NCBI GenBank assembly: GCA_024220525.1
Contig: JAMYWO010000009.1
Span: 161,575 to 221,311 of the forward strand
Source of the DNA: Cochliopodium minus
Taxonomy: Eukaryota > Discosea > Himatismenida > Cochliopodiidae
Direction of reading: 5' to 3'
Length of the DNA stretch: 59,737 bases
Below are positions 54,734-59,737 of this stretch, one piece after another. Each line of letters opens with the position of its first letter. Position 1 is the stretch's first letter. Position numbers and translations under genes: made by a program. The notes beneath the pieces are model-generated. The model worked only from the letters and a program-made list of their open reading frames with translations. It was not told the origin of the DNA and made no database searches.

Positions 54734-57267
54734 TTAACAAAAACCAAAAGTAAAATAAGAAGAAATAGCACATATACAACTGGTAGAATTAGAAGAACCA
54801 TCAATAGAAGTTTTAATCTTTTGAATGTTGGCAGAACCAGGAGTGACAGCAGCTGTATCAATAATACCTGGAACACAACTTGATGTAGTGTTGAGTGATG
54901 TGCCTTGAAACACACATGATCCTTGTGAACCATAAGTGTTAGGAGGACAATAGATTTGAACAAGTTTATTGTTACAAGTCCAGTTTCCTTGAATACCTTG
55001 AGCTATATCGATAAAAATTAAAATTAAATTTTGCAAAATAATATTTTTTAAGAATTAATTGAAAAATAAATCAAAATTAAAAGAAAATAAATTTTAGATT
55101 ACCAGTTGGAATAAATGGAACACCAGATTGTTGCAAAGTTTGTAAAGTGAGATTAACAGATCTTGAAACTCCAGTGTAATCAGAAAATTGAATGGCCAAA
55201 TCACCAGAGGTACATCCAGTGAACCAATTTGCAGGAAAATTTTGGAAAGTTGCATATCTGCTAGATGCAAATGAAACCCCATTCATTGTAGCAACATCCA
55301 TCTTTCCATTTTCAATCCAATTCAAACCAAGACCCCCTTCATTAGCAGCAAAACGAACTCTTTTAATTAAAAATTGATATTAACTTTATAAAAGAGTTTA
55401 AATTAAAAAATTTTTAATTACCTAATAAAAGATTGAGAAGATCTTGTATTGTTGTTTGAATCTACTTGTAAACTTCCAGACAAACCGTATTGTTGATTTG
55501 CTTGATATGCCAAAGCATAAGAAATATTGCTAATTTTGGTGTAATCGGTGTTGGAAATCCAGAGGATAGAGTCATAAGCAAGGAAGATATCTGTGGAAAC
55601 ACTTACTCCAGGAATGAGAGAAGTAATATTTTGAATTAGTTTTTTTTTGGTAGGTGTAATTGAATCTCCTCCATTGTATTGAAGTCCATATAATCCAACT
55701 AATGTAAAAATTTTTGTTAATTATTGAAATTACTTTCTTTGAAATATTTAACTATCTTTGAATCTTTTTTTTTTTGTATTTTTTTTTTTGGTTTTTTTAT
55801 TTACTTTGTCTTGCTATTGCTACTGCATTTGTATTGTTCAAGAATGAACCGGACAATAAAAATCCATCTGCAATCCATGGAACAGTTTTTAAGTTGGCAG
55901 AATTGTTGATTGAAGGCAAAAAGAAAGAGGTATCGTTTTCATAAATGTTGAGGTAAATTCCTACTGTTAAGTTTTGTGCTTGAAATGTGGCTACTAATTG
56001 GGATATTTGAGCAGTAAAATTGTCTGCAGTAGTATTAGAAAGAACATTTGGAAGATAGACAGGGGTTGAAAAAGAAATTCCTACTTGTGATGCTGTTTGA
56101 TTCAAACTTGACAAGAATTCAAAAGTTGATGAATCGTTTCTGATGACAGGTATTACTATATTAGTAGCTGGTCTACATTGTGCTGCACAAACGACTTCAG
56201 AGATTAAAGTAGCCTTTTTTCAATAATAAAATTTGAGATTAATCAACAATAAATTAAACATTTATGTTAAAAAAATTCTTTACATATGGAAGAGTTTTTT
56301 GAGTGTTACTTGCACTCAATCTAAAGAAATTTTTATATTTATTTGCAGAAGTTCCAACAGTAGCAGGTGTAATGATGACAGCATCAGTTGCATTAACAGA
56401 AGCCCACTTCAAAACTAGTTCGGCATTAGAAGCAAGCAAGGGACCCACAAACACTCGTATTCCTTTCTTGTAGAATTTTTGAAACTGATTCAAGACATTT
56501 GTTGAGTTGTTTTCATCAATAAATGTGATGTTGTTTTTTGATAGTTTTCCCATGTCGAACTTGGCAAATCTTGCTGCGGACAACATTTGTTGTTTGTATG
56601 TGTTATTTCCCTCGAAGATCACTGCTACATTTGGTCTGCCTTTAGGAACGATTAATCCAACAGTTATGGCCAATCCCTTTTTTTTATTTTGAGGAATATT
56701 AATTTAAATTTGGAGTATTAATTTTAAATTTTTTTTTTGTTAGCCGGATGATTAAATTTTCAAATAAAAAAAAAAATTTGTGAAATGAAATGAAAGTTTG
56801 ATTACAATGGCTGCGGCAGTCATAAAAATACCCATCATTCCCATAAATATTTTGGCAGCCTTCTTAGCCTTTTCATTCCCCCCTTCCTCATTGTTGGAAT
56901 CATTGTTCTTCTTGTTCTTTTTATTATTATTATTGTTATCTTCGTCATCATCTTCATTATTCTTTTTTTTTTCCTCTTTATTATTATTTTTCTCCTCTTT
57001 CTTTTTTTCTTCTTTGTTATCTTTCTTTTCATCATTCTTTTTGTTATTTTCATTGTTATTCTGATTACTTTGATTCCTATTTTGGGGTCCGTATAAATAT
57101 TGATTTTCATTGTCATCATTGTTTCCGTTATTGTTGTTATTGTCTCCGTAGTTGTAGTACTGATTGTTATTTGGATTGTTTTGATATTCGTTCAATTGAT
57201 TATCGTTAGTGAATGGATCCTCGTTGTAATTTCCCTTGTTATTGTTTTGATAATTGTAGTTCGACAT
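54734..57267 (-). CDS. Type II membrane protein with Venus-flytrap-like ectodomain
   Basis: Exons 57267-56806, 56676-56284, 56213-55805, 55698-55422, 55359-55103 and 55002-54734 give 688 aa. The first ~135 residues are cytoplasmic and extremely Asn/Lys/Glu-rich. Next is one transmembrane segment read across the first splice (IFMGMMGIFMTAAAI, GLAITVGLIV). The rest has many N-glycosylation sites and the layout of a periplasmic-binding-like (ANF receptor / Peripla_BP_6) fold: FVGPLLASNAELVLKWA, VIITPATVGTSANKYKNFFR, YLNIYENDTS, GFLLSGSF, then DIFLAYDSILWIS. A cysteine-rich tail ends the protein (CSCVPG-like spacing; CICAISSYFTFGFC). Animal relatives carry this ectodomain N-terminally; here it is C-terminal with no visible signalling domain. 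Function unknown; ligand capture is an inference. Confidence 0.83.
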
Positions 57268-58020
57268 TTGTGAGATTTTTTTTTATTTTTTTTTATTATT
57301 ATAATTTTTTTTTTATTTAATTTTAAATTTAAGGATCTTCACAAATCACAGACAAAACAACATTATAATAAATTAATTTTGAGAAAATCTTTGTGATTTA
57401 GAATAAAATTTTGAGTACTTTCAACAATTTGAAGTTGTTTTGATTAAAATCAAAATTTACAATAAAAACTTGTTTTTTTTTTAATAAATAAATAAAATTT
57501 TAATAAATATTTAAATTCTTAATTAATTAACTACGCGGGAGATTATTATCGTGTTTGGAGATTTCCTCGAGGTTAAATTTAATTCCAATTTTTACTCAAT
57601 AAAAACATTTGTCAAATATAATCAAGAATAAGATCAAAAAATCAAATTTAAAAAAATGAATTTTGAAATTTGATATTGGTGATAATTTAATGAGGAACGA
57701 GGAGGAAAAAAAAAAATATAAAAATTTTTTTAAATCTTTGAGGAGATTTTTAGTTAATAGTTTTGACAAAAAAATATGTTTGCATTAAAAAATCAATTTA
57801 ATTGATTTTTTAGATAATTTGTGAATTGGTTTCTGAAATTTGTTGGTAAAGGCGAATTTAAAACCTGAAAAAAATCAATTGGAGAAAAAATGTTTTTCAA
57901 ATCTATTAACTTTGTCAATTTTGAAGATACCCAAACATTTAGGATTAATAAAAAGAACTCCTTTTTCGGTTTGAAAATTGATCCATAAAAAAATTCTTAT
58001 CTAATTTCAAAAAAATAAAG
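57268..58020. other. Gene-free spacer
   Basis: About 750 bp of AT-rich DNA upstream of the type II protein gene. I see no convincing exon or repeat. Confidence 0.55.
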
Positions 58021-58267
58021 ATGAATCAACCACAAAATCCTTCACCAAGAAAAAATTGTTTAAATGGTGCTCCATATCAATATCTATTTCAAAAATAGTT
58101 GCCATTTCTTGTATATTTGGGAATTATTTAATACCATCTTTGGAGATAAATCCATCAAATTTCAAAGAGATACCTTTATTCCTCCAATAAAAGAAAAATT
58201 CAAACAAGGGATAGAACCTGAAATACAACAAAATGGAAAAATAATTCCCATAACTAATAAATTTTAA
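58021..58267 (+). other. Possible small gene or remnant, unresolved
   Basis: An ATG at 58021 opens a 25-codon frame (MNQPQNPSPRKNC...), and another frame ending at 58265 reads reasonably protein-like (WELFNTIFGDKSIKFQRD). No splice I tried joins them in phase. It could be an unrecognised gene, a decayed one, or chance. Confidence 0.25.
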
Positions 58268-58469
58268 ACTTTTGTTAATTTAATTTATCAAAACTGATGG
58301 AATTAAATAATTCAATTCTTCTTCTTGTATTTCTTTCTATTCTAATGTTAAATAATTTCTATCAGTAAATTTGATAATGGTTAAAAATTCAATCTCAATC
58401 TATTTTTCATAACATATATTTTTGTTATTTCAATTTATGTTCTTTCAAAAAAATAAAAAAAAAAAAAAA

Positions 58470-59435
58470 ATGAATCAAAATGAAAATGAACTTGTTTTCC
58501 TTGTTCAAAATGATGAAGATATTATATTTCAAAATGAAAATTTGATTATAAAAAAAAAGAAAAAAGAAACCTTCAAAATCTTTAGATTTTTGGCAGAAAA
58601 AGAAACCATCCCATCAATTATTTCAATATTGGGTATCATTGTAACTGTTGTAATACATCTAACCAATTATCTGAAATTCTACAAACAAAGTGCACCAACT
58701 AATTGCAATTTGCCATTTTATCTTGAATGCAATTTGGCTGCCTCCACCCACATTACCACCTGTTCTCAACTACAATATTACTGCATGTCAAATTCCAAGG
58801 ATCCAATATGTTGTACTTGGGGATATGATACAAATTATTGTTCAGTTGAAAAATTGGTATTTTGGCCTTCCATCTTCTTCTTAATCTGTATATTGTCGAT
58901 GATTTTAATGTATTTACTTGGAAAATTGTATGATTCTCTCATTGGAAAATCTGAAAATCATTTCACTTTAACTGGAATCTTATTCAGATTTATTTCACTA
59001 TTTTTTTTGGGGATAACAATTGTTCTCTCATCCAGATTTTATGCCAGATTACCTGATCTTTGCAGCCCCCCATCTGGTTTGATGAATGCAGTGAACTATT
59101 TGAGTATTACAATCGTATCTATTATTAATGTTTTATACTTCTCTTTCACAATAATCAACATTGTTTCAAGATGGAACAAGAAATGTAAAGAAATTTTTTC
59201 TACAGGAGAACAAAAAGATATAACTCCTAAAGTGCGTGTATGTATTATTATCTTCTTTGTTTTTTATTTGTTGTTGAGTACAATTTATTTAATTTTCTTG
59301 AATTTTGCACTCAAATTTAACAAAATTCTCGAAGAAAAATACACCCTCACTGATTCTTCTTGTTCATCAAGATATAAACAATTAATAGAACATTCCCTTT
59401 GCCCAAACACTACTGTTTTTTACAAGTATTTGTGA
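58470..59435 (+). CDS. Multi-pass membrane protein, family unknown
   Basis: A single-exon frame of about 321 aa from the ATG at 58470. The first ~45 residues are acidic then very basic (LIIKKKKKETFKIF). About five hydrophobic helices follow: SIISILGIIVTVVIHL, FWPSIFFLICILSMILMYLL, GILFRFISLFFLGITIVL, YLSITIVSIINVLYFSF and VCIIIFFVFYLLLSTIYLIF. Between helices 1 and 2 is a cysteine-rich loop with eight cysteines in about 45 residues (CQLQYYCM-like spacing, ICCTW), suggesting a disulphide-bonded extracellular loop. No known transporter or receptor signature is seen. It converges with the Sel1 3' exons at 59498. Confidence 0.75.
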   Translation: MNQNENELVFLVQNDEDIIFQNENLIIKKKKKETFKIFRFLAEKETIPSIISILGIIVTVVIHLTNYLKFYKQSAPTNCNLPFYLECNLAASTHITTCSQLQYYCMSNSKDPICCTWGYDTNYCSVEKLVFWPSIFFLICILSMILMYLLGKLYDSLIGKSENHFTLTGILFRFISLFFLGITIVLSSRFYARLPDLCSPPSGLMNAVNYLSITIVSIINVLYFSFTIINIVSRWNKKCKEIFSTGEQKDITPKVRVCIIIFFVFYLLLSTIYLIFLNFALKFNKILEEKYTLTDSSCSSRYKQLIEHSLCPNTTVFYKYL

Positions 59436-59497
59436 GTTTATTAAAAAAATTTAAAAATAATTTTTTTTTTTCGTTTTTAATTTTTTTGAAGTTTAAT

Positions 59498-59652
59498 TTA
59501 AAGTGGAATTTTGGTGTCTATGTACATTTTAGTCAACAAAATCTGTGAAATAAATGTTTAAGTAAAAAATAAACAATTTAAAATTTTGGAATGAATAGGA
59601 TCTTACTTTGCTATCAACATTCCCATAACCAGAAGAAATTTCTAACAATGCT
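59498..59652 (-). CDS. Sel1-like repeat protein, 3' part (last two exons)
   Basis: Two small minus-strand exons, 59652-59607 (46 nt, phase 2 in) and 59542-59498 (45 nt, ending TAA), with clean AG and GT borders. They read ALLEISSGYGNVDSK and ILLTKMYIDTKIPL, the second half of a Sel1-like repeat. They join in exact phase to the Sel1 exon ending at 9207 (...YDEKKYHKA plus AA of a Lys codon), completing the repeat KYHKAKALLEISSGYGN. There is no start codon of their own, and the upstream side is the heptamer tract at the window's right edge. This is strong evidence that 59737 and 9034 are adjacent in the genome. Confidence 0.85.
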
Positions 59653-59659
59653 CTTTTAA

Positions 59660-59737
59660 TATTGAAAATAAAAAATAAAAAATAAAAAATAAAAAATAAA
59701 AAATAAAAAATAAAAAATAAAAAATAAAAAATAAAAA
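59660..59737. repeat. (AAAAAAT)n tract at right edge
   Basis: About eleven heptamers end the window, same unit and orientation as the tract starting at 9034. It is intronic to the Sel1 gene if the contigs are reordered. Confidence 0.9.

Noticed and set aside
56798-57064. Phe/Ser/Leu-rich 88-aa plus-strand frame resembling membrane helices
   Set aside because: Reverse complement of the Asn/Lys/Glu-rich cytoplasmic head of the type II protein.
1-59737. Mobile elements, CRISPR arrays, tRNA or rRNA genes
   Set aside because: I saw no reverse transcriptase, integrase or transposase motifs, no spaced repeats and no clear tRNA boxes by eye. A tRNAscan or Infernal run would be decisive for small RNAs.

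Overview
This window is nuclear DNA from a very AT-rich, intron-dense, gene-compact unicellular eukaryote. Almost every gene is broken by short introns (commonly 50-250 nt, mostly GT-AG, a few GC-AG), and TAA and TGA both act as stops, so the code looks standard. A cytochrome c oxidase subunit and presequence-like N-termini point to aerobic mitochondria. Centrin suggests centrioles or flagella. PTEN, RhoGEF, F-box, RCC1, PLAT and Sel1 families suggest an amoeboid or amoeboflagellate protist (for example a heterolobosean or amoebozoan). I cannot fix the lineage from sequence alone.

Layout as given. 1-2177: 5' part of a PiT phosphate transporter (minus). 2391-8875: F-box/Cys-rich membrane protein, ubiquitin-like protein, RCC1 protein, IQ-RhoGEF cut by a gap at 9033. 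9207-11187: Sel1-repeat protein (minus). 11315-15863: ISWI remodeller. 16074-16876: Cox5b/Cox4. 17377-19644: F-box-pseudokinase. 19820-22092: RING-F-box-WD40 protein with a 100-N gap. 22289-25367: Tsr1. 25892-30604: large GPI-type surface protein. 30738-31518: centrin. 31821-35252: a charged orphan and a TPR protein. 35447-38431: lactone-oxidase-like flavoprotein. 39391-40529: F-box protein. 40570-42375: FtsH-like AAA protein without protease domain. 42544-46134: C2-patatin phospholipase. 46243-46873: 3' part of a PiT transporter. 46979-50140: PLAT-array protein. 50349-53225: PTEN. 53331-54439: RNF5-like ubiquitin ligase. 54734-57267: type II Venus-flytrap-like protein. 58470-59435: multi-pass membrane protein. 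59498-59652: 3' exons of a Sel1 protein.

The most important observation concerns the assembly. The window is three contigs joined by single Ns (9033 and 46978), and most contig ends lie in (TTTTTTA)n or (AAAAAAT)n tracts. Two genes show that the order is wrong. The PiT gene runs off the left edge and its remaining exons, in matching phase, sit at 46243-46873. The Sel1 gene runs out at 9207 and its last two exons, in matching phase, sit at 59498-59652. In addition, the PLAT exon stops dead at N 46978 with no splice donor. The parsimonious true order is 46979-59737, then 9034-46977, then 1-9032, all in the given orientation.

Functionally the window is rich in ubiquitin-system genes (four F-box proteins, one also RING and WD40, an RNF5-like ligase and a ubiquitin-like protein). 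It also holds phosphoinositide and Rho signalling (PTEN, RhoGEF, C2-patatin), core housekeeping genes (Tsr1, ISWI, Cox5b, centrin) and surface proteins. Several gene pairs are divergent across 120-220 bp. Gene models here were built by hand from exon phase and family resemblance; exon boundaries are given in each entry.
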